DNA of 64,000 nt from Streptomyces sp. JH34 (lineage in GTDB: Bacteria > Actinomycetota > Actinomycetes > Streptomycetales > Streptomycetaceae). The DNA lies in contig NZ_JAJSOO010000001.1 of NCBI RefSeq assembly GCF_029428875.1, positions 3,038,001 through 3,102,000 on the forward strand. Direction: 5' to 3'. Positions 9,440-18,447 of this stretch are shown in pieces; positions within the stretch are counted from its first letter, which is position 1; every line of letters begins with the position of its first letter. Under the pieces are notes generated by a model. It ran no database searches, was not told where the DNA came from, and was given only the letters and a program-made list of their open reading frames with translations. The translations under genes were made by a program, and so were the position numbers.

Positions 9440-9852
9440 GCGGTGGCCTCTGCCTTCTTTGCCTTCCCTGCCGGAGCAGTGGCCTGGTCTGCGGTGGTGT
9501 CCCGGGCGTCGTCGCCGTCGCCGTCGGGGAGCGTCTCGGCGTCGTCGGTCTCCGCGGTGTCGCGCAGGCGGTCGATGTCGGAGCTGCCGCGGTTGCGGTA
9601 CACCGCCAGGACGATCGCGAGGCCGATGCCGATCTCGGCAGCGGCGATGGCGATCGTGAAGAGGGTCAGGGCCTGCCCTCCGTGGAGTGCGTCGCGGAGC
9701 CAGACGTCGAAGGCGACGAGGTTGAGGTTGACGGCGTTGAGCATGAGCTCGACGGACATCAGGACGAGGATCGCGTTGCGGCGGGCGAGCACTCCGTACA
9801 GCCCCGTGCAGAAGAGGAGGACGGCGAGGACGGCGGGATAGGCGAGGTGCAT
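9436..9852 (-). CDS. nuoK2: Complex I subunit K, second copy, with acidic tail
   Basis: A 138-residue protein. The first 100 residues are a complete NuoK with three helices and both essential membrane glutamates ([16 protein letters not shown] and [14 protein letters not shown]). A roughly 38-residue hydrophilic tail follows (rich in Asp, Glu, Thr, Ala; [19 protein letters not shown]), absent from the 99-residue NuoK of the complete operon. ATG at 9852 shares one base with the nuoJ2 stop (TGATG). Confidence 0.92.
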   Translation of the reverse strand: MHLAYPAVLAVLLFCTGLYGVLARRNAILVLMSVELMLNAVNLNLVAFDVWLRDALHGGQALTLFTIAIAAAEIGIGLAIVLAVYRNRGSSDIDRLRDTAETDDAETLPDGDGDDARDTTADQATAPAGKAKKAEATA

Positions 9853-10466
9853 CAGCTCTTGTCCTCCCGGTCGGCGACGGGCCGTTCCGTGCGGTCGGGG
9901 CCGGTTCGGCCGGCCCGGGTGTCCTGACGGTCCTTGCGGGACAGGACGATCGCGCCGACGAGCGCGGCGAGCAGCAGGACGGAGAGCGCTTCGAAGGGGA
10001 GCACCCAGTTCCGGAAGAGGAATTCCCCGGACGCCTTGGTGGAGCCCTGGGCGGGGCCGTCCAGATCGATCCAGGTCGTGCGGAAGGCGTCCACGACGAC
10101 CCAGACGAGTGCGCCGGCCGCGGCGACGGACGCTCCGAGTGCGATCCACCGGTTGCCCGAGTCGGCGTCCGGGGAGCGGCCGATGGGGGCTCTGGTGAGC
10201 ATCAGCCCGAAGAGGAGGAGGACCACGACGGAACCGACGTAGATCAGGACCTGCACCCACGCGATGAATTCGGCGGTGAGCAGGAGGTACTCCACAGCTA
10301 TGCCGCCGAGCGCCACGACGAGCCACAGTGCGGCGTGCACGAGTTGCCTGGTCGTGACGGTGACGACGGCTGCGCCGAAGGTGGCGAGCCCGACCAGGAG
10401 GAAGGCGATCTCGACGCCGGTCGGTGAGAGGAAGCCGGGGTGGCCGGCGGTGGCCGAGAGGATCAC
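9852..10466 (-). CDS. nuoJ2: Complex I subunit J, second copy
   Basis: A 204-residue subunit with five hydrophobic helices. The third carries the typical [21 protein letters not shown] pattern (a pi-bulge helix in other complex I structures). A loop in the middle and an Arg/Asp-rich tail are variable. ATG start overlaps the nuoI2 stop (ATGA 10463-10466). Confidence 0.9.
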   Translation of the reverse strand: MILSATAGHPGFLSPTGVEIAFLLVGLATFGAAVVTVTTRQLVHAALWLVVALGGIAVEYLLLTAEFIAWVQVLIYVGSVVVLLLFGLMLTRAPIGRSPDADSGNRWIALGASVAAAGALVWVVVDAFRTTWIDLDGPAQGSTKASGEFLFRNWVLPFEALSVLLLAALVGAIVLSRKDRQDTRAGRTGPDRTERPVADREDKS

Positions 10467-11110
10467 TCCTGCCCCTCCTGTTCCGCTGCCCGGTCCGACC
10501 GGTCTTCCGGCGATTCTGCGGCCTCGCGGGCTTCCTGGGTCTCGCGGGTTTCCTGGGCCTCTCGGGCTTCCTGGGCCTCTCGTTCCTCCTGGGCCCGGAG
10601 CTTGTCGGCGGTCTTGCGCGCGGCGGCGATCTCCTTGGGCTCCTCGGCCCCAGGGTCGAGAGCGGGCGGCTCAGGAACGGTCCACATCCACTCGCGGAGC
10701 TTGTCGCGCTCGTGGGTCAGTTCGTGGATGTCCGTCTCCGCGTACTCGAACTCGGGCGACCAGAAGAGGGCGTCGAAGGGACACACCTCGATGCAGATAC
10801 CGCAGTACATGCACAGGGCGAAGTCGATCGCGAAGCGGTCCAGGACGTTGCGGCTGCGCTCTCGGCCGCCGGGGGCGGCCGGGGGCACCGTCTCCTTGTG
10901 GGAGTCGATGTAGATGCACCAGTCGGGGCATTCACGGGCGCAGAGCATGCAGACCGTGCAGTTCTCCTCGAACAGTCCGATGACGCCCCGGGTGCGGGGC
11001 GGCAGTTCGGGCTGGACGTCCGGGTACTGCGCGGTGACCGTCCGCTTCGTCATGGTCCGCAGAGTGACGGCGAGGCCCTTGGCCAGGCCTGAGCCGGGGA
11101 TCGGGGGCAC
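10463..11110 (-). CDS. nuoI2: Complex I subunit I (two [4Fe-4S]), second copy, with charged repeat tail
   Basis: A 215-residue ferredoxin-like subunit. Two intact cluster motifs, [12 protein letters not shown] and [12 protein letters not shown], correspond to N6a and N6b, which pass electrons to NuoB. After about residue 150 the tail becomes highly charged and repetitive ([16 protein letters not shown]), likely coiled coil or disordered; the underlying DNA (about 10525-10600) is an imperfect 18-bp tandem repeat. GTG 11110 overlaps the nuoH2 stop (TAGTG). Confidence 0.9.
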   Translation of the reverse strand: MPPIPGSGLAKGLAVTLRTMTKRTVTAQYPDVQPELPPRTRGVIGLFEENCTVCMLCARECPDWCIYIDSHKETVPPAAPGGRERSRNVLDRFAIDFALCMYCGICIEVCPFDALFWSPEFEYAETDIHELTHERDKLREWMWTVPEPPALDPGAEEPKEIAAARKTADKLRAQEEREAQEAREAQETRETQEAREAAESPEDRSDRAAEQEGQE

Positions 11111-12078
11111 TAGTTGATCGCCACCTTCACGATGCCGGTGAGCGCGATCTGCGCGAGGGCGAGGGGGATGAGCGTGGTCCAGGCGAGCTTCTGCAGCTGG
11201 TCCTCGCGCAGGCGGGGATAGGTGACCCGGAGCCAGATGACGACGAACGCGAGCACACCGGTCTTGAGCAGGGTCCACACCCACCCGAGCCCGTCGGCGC
11301 CGAACGGCCCGTGCCATCCCCCGAGGAAGAGGACGGTCGTCAGACCGCACAGGACGACGATGCCGGCGTACTCGGCGAGCAGGAACAGGGCGAAGCGGAG
11401 ACCCGTGTACTCGGTGTACGCGCCGAAGATGATCTCGGAGTCGGCGACCGGCATGTCGAAGGGCGGGCGCTGGAGTTCGGCCAGCCCCGCCACGAAGAAG
11501 ACCAGGGCGCCGACGATCTGCCAGGGCAGCCACCACCACTCGAAGGCGTTGAGGATGCCGGGGAGCGAGACGGTGCCGGCCGCCATGGCCACGGACGCGG
11601 CGGCGAGCAGCATCGGTAGTTCGTAGGCGAGCAGCTGCGCGGCGGTCCGCAGACCGCCGAGGAGGGAGAACTTGTTGGCCGAGGCCCAGCCCGCCATCAG
11701 CGAGCCGAGCACACCGACGCCCATGACGGCCAGCACGAAGAAGATGCCCGCGTCGACGACCTGGCCGACCGCTCCCTCCCCGGGGCCGATCGGGATGGCG
11801 ACGATCACGAGGAGGTACGGGAGCAGGGCGACGGCGGGGGCCATCTGGAAGATGCGGCGGTCCGCTTCGGCCGGTACGACGTCTTCCTTCTGCGCGAACT
11901 TCACCCCGTCCGCGACGAGCTGGGCCCAGCCGTGGAAGCCGCCCGCGTACATGGGGCCGAGGCGGCCCTGCATGTGGGCCATCACCTTGTGCTCGGCCTG
12001 CCCCACGACGAGCGGGACCACCATGAACACGGCGAAGACGATGAGGAGGCGGAGGGCGACGTCGAGTACGTCGTTCAC
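11110..12078 (-). CDS. nuoH2: Complex I subunit H, second copy
   Basis: A 322-residue polytopic subunit that in complex I forms the quinone entry chamber with NuoB and NuoD. Family signatures are present ([48 protein letters not shown]). In the loop that is normally glutamate-rich, this copy reads [13 protein letters not shown] where the complete operon's NuoH reads [13 protein letters not shown]: the first Glu is Val and the second is Asp. No C-terminal extension, unlike the other NuoH (472). GTG start overlaps the nuoC2 stop. Confidence 0.92.
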   Translation of the reverse strand: MNDVLDVALRLLIVFAVFMVVPLVVGQAEHKVMAHMQGRLGPMYAGGFHGWAQLVADGVKFAQKEDVVPAEADRRIFQMAPAVALLPYLLVIVAIPIGPGEGAVGQVVDAGIFFVLAVMGVGVLGSLMAGWASANKFSLLGGLRTAAQLLAYELPMLLAAASVAMAAGTVSLPGILNAFEWWWLPWQIVGALVFFVAGLAELQRPPFDMPVADSEIIFGAYTEYTGLRFALFLLAEYAGIVVLCGLTTVLFLGGWHGPFGADGLGWVWTLLKTGVLAFVVIWLRVTYPRLREDQLQKLAWTTLIPLALAQIALTGIVKVAIN

Positions 12079-13496
12079 GCGGCATCGCCTCCGGTGGGTC
12101 GGTCGGGTCCGGGAGAATCTCCGGGGGAATCCGGGTCGGGCTCAGGCTCGGACACCGGCGGTTGCTCGGGCGCGGGCTGCGACGGTTGCTCGGGCTCCGG
12201 CTCGGACACGGGCTGCTCGGGCTCAGGCTGCGACGGCTGCGCGGGCTGCTCGGGCTCAGGCTGCTCGGGCCCGGGGGCCGACGGCCGCTCCGGCTTCGCC
12301 TCAGGCTCGGACACCGGCGGTTGCTCGGGCTCAGGCGCTGCCGGCCGCTCGGGCTCGGGTTGCGACGGCTGCCCGGGCTCCACCGGGGCGGACTGCTTCG
12401 GGGCAGGCTGCTCCGGGGCGGGCTGCTCGGGTGCGTCGCCGAAAGCGGGTTGCGCGTCGTGCCAGGGCGCGTCCGCGCTGCCGGCCGCTCCCTTCGCGCG
12501 TGTCGCGTCGCCGCCGCCCTTCGTCTTGCCGGCACCCGTCGTACCTGAGTCCGTCGTCGTACCTATGTCCGTCGTACCCGACTCCTCCGTACCCGACTCC
12601 TCCGTACCCGACTCCGTCGTACCCGCCGGAGGCGTGGCTGCCGGAGGCGTGGTTGCGGGAGTCTCGGGGGCCGAGCCGGTGGCCTGGCTCGCCGATCCCT
12701 GGGAGGCGCTGCGGGTGCGGCGCGGCGGTGCCGTCTGCGGGGTCTCAGCAGCGTCCGTCCGCTGCGCCGCCGAGCCCTCGCTCGCGCTGCGCGCCCGGCG
12801 CACCGGGCGGTCGCCCGCCGCACGGGCCGCCCGCGCCGGCCGGGCCGGAGCGGGCGGGAGCTGCCCCTTGAGCGGGCCCCACTCGTTGGGGTCCGGGACG
12901 CCCGGCGGCAGCATCGTGCGCCGCTTGGGCCCGCCGTGTTCCGACTCGCCCGGTTCCTTCGCCCCCGGCCAGGCCTTGGCGACCCGGGCCGCCAGGACGA
13001 AGTCCTTGCGCAGCGGGTGGCCTTCGAAGCTGTCGGGCAGCAGCAGCGGGACCAGGTGGGGGTGGTCCGCGAAATCGATGCCGAACATCTCGTGCGTCTC
13101 GCGCTCGTGCCAGGCGGCGCCCGCGTAGACGCCGACGGCGGTGGGCAGGCCGGCGGCCTCGTGCGGGACGGTCGTACGGAGCAGCAGACGGCGGACCGTG
13201 CCGCCGCCGAGGGCGGCGACGTGGGCGCAGACACGGAAGCCGGTGCCCGGTTCGTCGACGGCGCTCAGCCAGTCGAAGTAGGTGCAGCCCAGCTCGTCGC
13301 GCGCCGTTTCCAGGGCCCTGACCCAGGAGGCGGCGGGAACGTCGACGGTGAGCAGGTCGTACGCGTGCGCGGCGGTGGCGTCGGCGCCGAAGACGTCGGT
13401 GACGGCGTCGGGCAGCCGGTCGTAGGCGTCCGAGGGGCCCGAGGCGTCCGAGGGGCCCGAGGCGTCCGAGGGGCCCGAGGCGTCCGAGGCGGTCAC
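12075..13496 (-). CDS. nuoC2: Complex I subunit C, second copy, with giant Pro/Glu tail
   Basis: A 473-residue protein. Residues 1-20 hold an ASGPSD triplet repeat. About 21-190 are a NuoC (30-kDa subunit) domain with [17 protein letters not shown] and HPLRKDF. From about 190 to the end runs a low-complexity tail of about 280 residues, first Arg/Ala/Thr-rich, then almost wholly Pro, Glu, Gln and Ser. The tail shows no NuoD sequence, so this is not a NuoCD fusion. GTG 13496 overlaps the nuoB2 stop, and the stop overlaps the nuoH2 start, leaving no room for nuoD. Confidence 0.88.
   Translation of the reverse strand: MTASDASGPSDASGPSDASGPSDAYDRLPDAVTDVFGADATAAHAYDLLTVDVPAASWVRALETARDELGCTYFDWLSAVDEPGTGFRVCAHVAALGGGTVRRLLLRTTVPHEAAGLPTAVGVYAGAAWHERETHEMFGIDFADHPHLVPLLLPDSFEGHPLRKDFVLAARVAKAWPGAKEPGESEHGGPKRRTMLPPGVPDPNEWGPLKGQLPPAPARPARAARAAGDRPVRRARSASEGSAAQRTDAAETPQTAPPRRTRSASQGSASQATGSAPETPATTPPAATPPAGTTESGTEESGTEESGTTDIGTTTDSGTTGAGKTKGGGDATRAKGAAGSADAPWHDAQPAFGDAPEQPAPEQPAPKQSAPVEPGQPSQPEPERPAAPEPEQPPVSEPEAKPERPSAPGPEQPEPEQPAQPSQPEPEQPVSEPEPEQPSQPAPEQPPVSEPEPDPDSPGDSPGPDRPTGGDAA
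13430..13490. repeat. 18-bp tandem repeat at the 5' end of nuoC2
   Basis: About three near-identical copies of an 18-bp unit (core GAGGGGCCCGAGGCGTCC on the plus strand), in frame, encode (ASGPSD)3 of NuoC2. Unit length is a multiple of three, so copy number can change without breaking the frame. Confidence 0.85.
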
Positions 13497-14128
13497 TTCC
13501 GCTCCTCCCCCGGCGCCTTCGGGGCTGCCACGAGACCGCTGCGCAGGGCCGCTGCCGAGGGCCGGCCGGTGCTCTCGGTGGCGTACCGCTCGGCGAGCGA
13601 TTCGCGGGCGATCTTCTCCTGGAGCTTGAGGATGCCCTGGAGGAGCGCCTCGGGCCGGGGCGGGCAGCCGGGTACGTAGACGTCGACGGGGATGATCTGG
13701 TCGACGCCCTTCGTCACGGAGTACGAATCCCAGTACGGGCCCCCGCAGTTGGAGCAGGCGCCGAAGGAGATGACGTACTTGGGTTCGGGCATCTGCTCGT
13801 AGAGCCGCTTCACGGCCGGGGCCATCTTGTCCGTCACCGTGCCGGACACGACCATCAGGTCGGCCTGCCGGGGCCCGGGCGCGAACGGGATGACGCCGAG
13901 CCGGATGAAGTCGTGCCGCGCCATGGAGGCCGCGATGAATTCGATGGCGCAGCAGGCGAGTCCGAAGTTGAAGACCCACAGGCTGTAGCGGCGGCCCCAG
14001 TTGAGGACCACCTTCATCGGCTCGGGCGCGAGCCGGGACAGCACTCCGAGCCTCTTCGGCTCGGGCAGTGTCGTCGGATCGGGCAGCGGCACGGGGGGTT
14101 CGGGGTTCGACCGGCTCGTCACGTCCAT
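13493..14128 (-). CDS. nuoB2: Complex I subunit B (cluster N2), second copy
   Basis: A 211-residue subunit. All ligands of the terminal [4Fe-4S] cluster N2 are present: the adjacent cysteines in GLACCAIEF, a Cys in [10 protein letters not shown] and one in [10 protein letters not shown]. An extra 30-residue Pro-rich N-terminus and a 40-residue tail flank the core. The start at 14128 lies within the end of nuoA2 (10-nt overlap). Presence of N2 without NuoD is odd, because NuoB and NuoD jointly form the quinone site. Confidence 0.92.
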   Translation of the reverse strand: MDVTSRSNPEPPVPLPDPTTLPEPKRLGVLSRLAPEPMKVVLNWGRRYSLWVFNFGLACCAIEFIAASMARHDFIRLGVIPFAPGPRQADLMVVSGTVTDKMAPAVKRLYEQMPEPKYVISFGACSNCGGPYWDSYSVTKGVDQIIPVDVYVPGCPPRPEALLQGILKLQEKIARESLAERYATESTGRPSAAALRSGLVAAPKAPGEERK

Positions 14129-14520
14129 TCGAGGACGCCCTTCTTCCATGCGTAGAGCAGTCCCACGGCCAGGAAACCGAGGAAGATGAACATCTCCACC
14201 AGCGTCGTCGCCCCGTATCCCGGGGCCGCGAACACCGTCGCCCACGGGAACAGGAAGATCGAGTCGACGGCGAAGATCACGTACAGGAAGGCGTACACGT
14301 AATAGCGAACCTGGGTGTGGGCCCAACCCTCCCCTACGGGGTCGACACCGCACTCGTACGTGAGGAGTTTCTCCGGCGTCGGGACCACGGGCCTCAGCAG
14401 CCGGCCGGCCCCGAAGGCGACGGCGACGAACAGCACGCCCACCAGGGCGAGCAGTCCGACCACTGAGTAGCTCTGGAAGTAGTCCGACGCGAGAACGGTC
14501 GGTCCCGGCACGTCCGCCAC
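14119..14520 (-). CDS. nuoA2: Complex I subunit A, second copy
   Basis: A 133-residue, three-helix subunit with the family signature [25 protein letters not shown]. In the segment where the complete operon's NuoA has VFDIEIVFLYPW (carboxylates equivalent to E. coli Asp79/Glu81), this copy has [12 protein letters not shown]: Asp becomes Ala, Glu becomes Asp. I chose GTG 14520, preceded by GAGGG at 6 nt; a TTG at 14541 and a GTG at 14511 are alternatives. First gene of the partial nuo operon. Confidence 0.87.
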   Translation of the reverse strand: MADVPGPTVLASDYFQSYSVVGLLALVGVLFVAVAFGAGRLLRPVVPTPEKLLTYECGVDPVGEGWAHTQVRYYVYAFLYVIFAVDSIFLFPWATVFAAPGYGATTLVEMFIFLGFLAVGLLYAWKKGVLEWT

Positions 14521-14553
14521 GTCCGTCCCTCGCTCCCTCAACCTGTTCGACGG

Positions 14554-14584
14554 TCTGTACGCACGGGAGTCTAGGCCCTGTCAA
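14554..14584 (-). promoter_or_regulatory. Candidate promoter of the second nuo operon
   Basis: A perfect -35 TTGACA (14584-14579) and a -10-like TACAGA (14559-14554) with a 19-bp spacer, placing the transcript start about 25 nt before the nuoA2 GTG. The spacer is longer than optimal and the -10 lacks the usual final T, so strength is uncertain. No Rex-like repeat is visible here, unlike the complete operon. Confidence 0.5.
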
Positions 14585-14724
14585 AGAGAGGGTCAGCAGC
14601 CCCGTGGCAGAACGGGTGGGGCAGGAGGGGACCGAGGAGGCACGGGGCGAGGTGGGGTTATCCCTACTCGGCCCCACCCACGAACCCCATGGCGTGGGCT
14701 CGTCCGGCCCGGCACGCTGGTCCC

Positions 14725-15924
14725 ATGACCATGAGCCCCTCCGTGCCGGACAACGACCGGCCGCCGCCCGCGCGCTTCGCCTTCGACCGGTGGACGTGGA
14801 AGGAGATCGCGTTTCTCCTGGCCAACCTGCCGATGGCCGTCGCCGGGTTCGTGTACACCGTGTTCCTGATCGGCGTGGGTGCCGGGCTCTCCGTCACGGT
14901 GGTCGGTCTGCCGCTGCTCGCCCTGGGGCTGCAAGGGGCGCGCGGGCTCGGCCGGGTGGAGCGCGGCCGGGCGCGGGGGATGCTGGGGGTGCGGATCGAG
15001 GAGCCGAGCCCCATGGCTCGGAGCCGCCGGGACCAGGGCTTCTTCACCTGGCTGTGGGCGGGGCTGAAGGATCCGGTGGGCTGGCGGGCGTTGCTGTATT
15101 CGTTCATCCGGCTGCCGTGGGGTGTGGCGACGTTCGTCGTGACGCTGGTGGGCCTGTTCGTCCTCTGGCCCGTCCTCCCGTTCATCGTGCGCGGTCTGAC
15201 GAACGCGGACCGGGCGATGGCGCGGGGTCTGCTCTCGCCGTCCGACGAACTGGAGCGCAGGATCGCCGAGCTGGAGTCGGACCGGGGTGTGGTCGTGGAC
15301 ACGGCCGCCGCGGACCTGCGCCGCATCGAGCGCGACCTCCACGACGGCGCACAGGCCCGCCTCGTCGCCCTCGCCATGGGCCTGGGGCTGGCGAAGGAGA
15401 AGCTCACCGACGACCCGGAAGCCGCGGCCCGCATGGTCGACGAAGCACACGGAGAGGTCAAGGTCGCCCTCCAGGAACTCCGCGACCTCGCCCGCGGCAT
15501 CCACCCCGCCGTCCTCACCGACCGCGGCCTCGACGCCGCACTCTCAGCCATCGCCTCCCGCTGCACCGTCCCCGTGACCGTGACCGTGACGCTTTCGGAC
15601 CGGCCGGCCGAGGCCATCGAGGGCATCGCGTACTTCACGGTCTCCGAACTCCTCCAGAACGTCAGCAAGCACAGCCGCGCCCGCGCCGCGTCCGTCGACG
15701 TGTGGCGGACGGGCGACCGGCTGATGCTCCAGGTACGGGACGACGGGACGGGCGGCGCCCGGCTGGACGGCGGCACGGGCATGTCGGGGCTGGCGGAGCG
15801 TCTGGGAGCCGTCGACGGGCTCTTCGTCCTGGACTCCCCCGAGGGCGGCCCCACCACGGTCACCGCGGAGTTGCCGTGGCGCGACCGCGCGGGCACCGGG
15901 ACCGAGCGGGTCGGCGCGGCGTGA
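14725..15924 (+). CDS. Sensor histidine kinase, HisKA_3 type (copy 1)
   Basis: About 400 residues. Residues 20-170 hold a four-helix 'putative sensor' domain (PF13796 type). They are followed by the dimerisation/phosphoacceptor helix [12 protein letters not shown] with His206, and an ATPase domain (N-box [11 protein letters not shown] boxes QVRDDGTGG and [10 protein letters not shown]). It would autophosphorylate and pass phosphate to a NarL-type regulator, most likely the one at 17782. The start is uncertain: ATG 14725 or 14731, neither with a clear ribosome site. About 297 bp of its kinase region is identical to copy 2. Confidence 0.88.
   Translation: MTMSPSVPDNDRPPPARFAFDRWTWKEIAFLLANLPMAVAGFVYTVFLIGVGAGLSVTVVGLPLLALGLQGARGLGRVERGRARGMLGVRIEEPSPMARSRRDQGFFTWLWAGLKDPVGWRALLYSFIRLPWGVATFVVTLVGLFVLWPVLPFIVRGLTNADRAMARGLLSPSDELERRIAELESDRGVVVDTAAADLRRIERDLHDGAQARLVALAMGLGLAKEKLTDDPEAAARMVDEAHGEVKVALQELRDLARGIHPAVLTDRGLDAALSAIASRCTVPVTVTVTLSDRPAEAIEGIAYFTVSELLQNVSKHSRARAASVDVWRTGDRLMLQVRDDGTGGARLDGGTGMSGLAERLGAVDGLFVLDSPEGGPTTVTAELPWRDRAGTGTERVGAA
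15268..15564 (+). repeat. 297-bp identical block, copy 1 (in kinase 1)
   Basis: Matches 16953-17249 without a mismatch that I can find, including third codon positions, with a constant offset of 1685. The block is bounded by differences at 15267 and 15565, and covers the helix before the phosphoacceptor His and most of the HisKA_3 region. Sequence on both sides is clearly diverged. Confidence 0.9.
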
Positions 15925-16124
15925 ACCGGCAGCCCGCGCCCCGCGACCACACCGCGCGTACGGCGACGCGGGCCCTCCCCGCACCGCCGCGGGGAGCGGC
16001 TCCCCCCGGCTTCGGCCAGGGGCGCCCGATGGTGGGGAAAACCCCCTGCCGGATACGGAGACCGCCCTCATGGTGCGGTGGCTCCCGGCACAGCAGTCTT
16101 GAGACATCAGCCCTTTGATCGGCC

Positions 16125-16205
16125 CGCGGGGAGCACCGGCCCGCAGGAACCTACGGGGGCATCCTCCCCACGAAGACCCGCGGGGAGTCCCCGCCCACAA
16201 GAAAC
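16125..16205 (+). repeat. Three imperfect 27-bp tandem units upstream of kinase 2
   Basis: Units 16125-16151, 16152-16178 and 16179-16205 align end to end. Each has a CGGGG or GGGGG core, a small inverted repeat (clearest in the third, GCGGGGAGTCCCCGC) and a GAA/AAG-containing end. The last unit ends 15 nt before the kinase-2 start. Whether they act as regulatory sites or are chance decay products cannot be told from sequence. Confidence 0.5.
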
Positions 16206-16220
16206 GGACGGACGCCACTG

Positions 16221-17573
16221 ATGGCCACGGCATACGGACCGGACACGCGGGACCGCCACAGGCCCGGTACCGGGGCGGGGAGCCGCCCCCCGGCGAAGCA
16301 CCTCCTGCCGGCGGCGCTGCGCGCGCCCTTCGAGGCGCGTACGTGGCGGGAACTGGGCTACGTGCTCCTGAGCCTGCCGATCAGCCTGGTGCTGTTCTGC
16401 TTCGCGGTGACCATGGTGTCGCTGGGACTGGGCATGCTGATCACCTTCCTCGGCATTCCGATACTCGCGGCCGGCCTGGCGGTGTGCCGCGGTTTCGGTG
16501 CCGTGGAGCGGGCCCGGGCACGCGCTCTGCTGGGGCTGGACATCGCGGATCCCGCGCCGATGCGCGGGCAGGGCGGCCTGATGTCCTGGGTCGGTGCCGT
16601 GCTGAAGAGCGGGGTGTCCTGGCGGCATCTCCTCTACGCGGTGCTGCACATGCCGTGGGCGACGTTCGCGTTCGTCGTCGCGGTCAACCTCTGGGCCTAC
16701 GGCTGGGCGGCGTTCACCTATCCGCTCTGGCGCTGGGTCTTCCCGGCGTACGCGGGCATCGACGGCATCCAGCTGTACGGCGACCGGACGCACCAGGTCT
16801 ATCTGGACTCCTCCTTCGAGATGGCGGTGACCAGCGCGTCGGGCCTGGCGGTCGTCCTGGTCACGCCGTGGATCGTCCGCGGTCTGGTGGCCGTGGACCG
16901 GGTCATGGTCCTGGGTCTCCTCGGTCCTTCCCGGCTGGCCACCAGGGTCTCGGAGCTGGAGTCGGACCGGGGTGTGGTCGTGGACACGGCCGCCGCGGAC
17001 CTGCGCCGCATCGAGCGCGACCTCCACGACGGCGCACAGGCCCGCCTCGTCGCCCTCGCCATGGGCCTGGGGCTGGCGAAGGAGAAGCTCACCGACGACC
17101 CGGAAGCCGCGGCCCGCATGGTCGACGAAGCACACGGAGAGGTCAAGGTCGCCCTCCAGGAACTCCGCGACCTCGCCCGCGGCATCCACCCCGCCGTCCT
17201 CACCGACCGCGGCCTCGACGCCGCACTCTCAGCCATCGCCTCCCGCTGCGCCGTCCCCGTGAAGGTCGTCGTGGATCTGGAGTCACGGCCCGCGCAGGCC
17301 ATCGAGGGCATCGCGTACTTCACGGTCTCCGAACTACTCCAGAACGTCAGCAAGCACGCCCGGGCCACCCGCGCCTCCGTCGACGTGTGGCGGACGGAGG
17401 ACCGGCTGATGCTCCAGGTACGGGACGACGGGACGGGCGGCGCCGGGGTGTCGACGGGCAGCGGGCTGGCCGGGCTGACGGAGCGGCTGGACGCGGTGGA
17501 CGGCGTCCTCGTCGTCGACTCCCCCGCGGGCGGCCCGACGACGATCACGGCCGAACTGCCCTGGCGGGGCTGA
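16221..17573 (+). CDS. Sensor histidine kinase, HisKA_3 type (copy 2)
   Basis: 450 residues with the same architecture as its upstream paralogue: a four-helix sensor region (about 40-225), here with a longer extracellular loop ([20 protein letters not shown]), then phosphoacceptor His269 in [12 protein letters not shown], and an ATPase domain ([32 protein letters not shown]). ATG start at 16221. The diverged sensor loop next to an identical kinase core suggests the two proteins sense different inputs but signal alike. The response regulator gene follows after a hairpin. Confidence 0.9.
   Translation: MATAYGPDTRDRHRPGTGAGSRPPAKHLLPAALRAPFEARTWRELGYVLLSLPISLVLFCFAVTMVSLGLGMLITFLGIPILAAGLAVCRGFGAVERARARALLGLDIADPAPMRGQGGLMSWVGAVLKSGVSWRHLLYAVLHMPWATFAFVVAVNLWAYGWAAFTYPLWRWVFPAYAGIDGIQLYGDRTHQVYLDSSFEMAVTSASGLAVVLVTPWIVRGLVAVDRVMVLGLLGPSRLATRVSELESDRGVVVDTAAADLRRIERDLHDGAQARLVALAMGLGLAKEKLTDDPEAAARMVDEAHGEVKVALQELRDLARGIHPAVLTDRGLDAALSAIASRCAVPVKVVVDLESRPAQAIEGIAYFTVSELLQNVSKHARATRASVDVWRTEDRLMLQVRDDGTGGAGVSTGSGLAGLTERLDAVDGVLVVDSPAGGPTTITAELPWRG
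16953..17249 (+). repeat. 297-bp identical block, copy 2 (in kinase 2)
   Basis: Partner of 15268-15564. Past a single difference at 17250 another 12 bp match, and further patches downstream (around 17299-17340) are also nearly identical. That is the pattern left by gene conversion between tandem paralogues. Confidence 0.9.
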
Positions 17574-17600
17574 GCCCCGGGCCCCGTGCACGGGCCGGAC

Positions 17601-17643
17601 CCGCAGTGCCCCGGACGCCACCACGGCGTCCGGGGCACTGCGG
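17601..17643 (+). terminator. Strong hairpin between kinase 2 and the response regulator
   Basis: A perfect 19-bp stem (17601-17619 with 17625-17643) and a 5-nt loop, 25 nt past the kinase-2 stop and 138 nt before the regulator start. No T tract. It should end most kinase transcription, implying that the regulator has its own promoter or is expressed by read-through. Confidence 0.7.
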
Positions 17644-17781
17644 TGCGTACCGGCGGTGCCGGAACCACTGGTCCACGCTCACGGGGGCGCCGAAGCTGGA
17701 ATGCTGGACACACGAGCGGCGCGCGGGAGCGCGTACACACGCAACACCGACAGTGGGGGACACAACGTCGTGGAGGAAAGA

Positions 17782-18441
17782 GTGCGAGTCGTCATCGCCG
17801 AGGACTCGGTGCTGCTCCGGGAGGGACTCACCCGGCTGCTGACCGATCTCGGGCACGACGTCGTCGCGGGGGTCGGGGACGCCGAGGCGCTGATCAAGAC
17901 GGTGAGCGACCTCGCGGGGCAGGACGCCCTGCCGGACGTGGTGGTCGCCGATGTGCGGATGCCGCCGACCCACACCGACGAGGGCGTGCGGGCGGCGGTG
18001 CGGCTGCGCAAGGACCACCCGGACATCGGGGTGCTGGTCCTGTCGCAGTACGTCGAGGAGCAGTACGCCACCGAACTGCTGGCCGGCAGCAGCCGCGGGG
18101 TGGGCTACCTCCTCAAGGACCGGGTCGCGGAGGTACGGGAGTTCGTGGACGCCGTGGTGCGGGTGGCGCGGGGCGGGACCGCGCTGGACCCCGAGGTGGT
18201 GGCGCAACTCCTGGGCCGCAGCCGCAAGCAGGACGTGCTGGCGGGACTCACGCCACGCGAGCGGGAGGTCCTCGGTCTGATGGCGGAGGGGCGTACGAAT
18301 TCGGCCGTGGCCCGGCAGCTGGTGGTCAGCGACGGAGCGGTGGAGAAGCACGTCAGCAACATCTTCCTGAAACTCGGCCTGTCCCCCAGTGACGGGGATC
18401 ACCGACGCGTTCTCGCCGTTCTCACTTATCTGAACTCATGA
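17782..18441 (+). CDS. NarL/FixJ-type response regulator
   Basis: 219 residues. The receiver domain begins [16 protein letters not shown] (acidic pocket Glu7/Asp8) with the likely phosphoacceptor Asp57 in [11 protein letters not shown] LuxR-type helix-turn-helix follows (about 148-195: [22 protein letters not shown], then [14 protein letters not shown]). GTG 17782 was chosen because GGAGG lies 5 nt upstream and the protein then begins exactly at the first beta strand. It is the probable partner of both upstream kinases. Targets are unknown; the adjacent korAB and nuo2 operons are obvious candidates by position. Confidence 0.9.
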   Translation: MRVVIAEDSVLLREGLTRLLTDLGHDVVAGVGDAEALIKTVSDLAGQDALPDVVVADVRMPPTHTDEGVRAAVRLRKDHPDIGVLVLSQYVEEQYATELLAGSSRGVGYLLKDRVAEVREFVDAVVRVARGGTALDPEVVAQLLGRSRKQDVLAGLTPREREVLGLMAEGRTNSAVARQLVVSDGAVEKHVSNIFLKLGLSPSDGDHRRVLAVLTYLNS

Positions 18442-18447
18442 CGACGC

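Noticed and set aside
12075..13496. nuoC2 as a NuoCD fusion supplying the missing NuoD
   Set aside because: The region after the NuoC domain is Pro/Glu low complexity and lacks the NuoD motifs (HPSTHG, EKNLEFR) seen in the true nuoD at 55010-56332.
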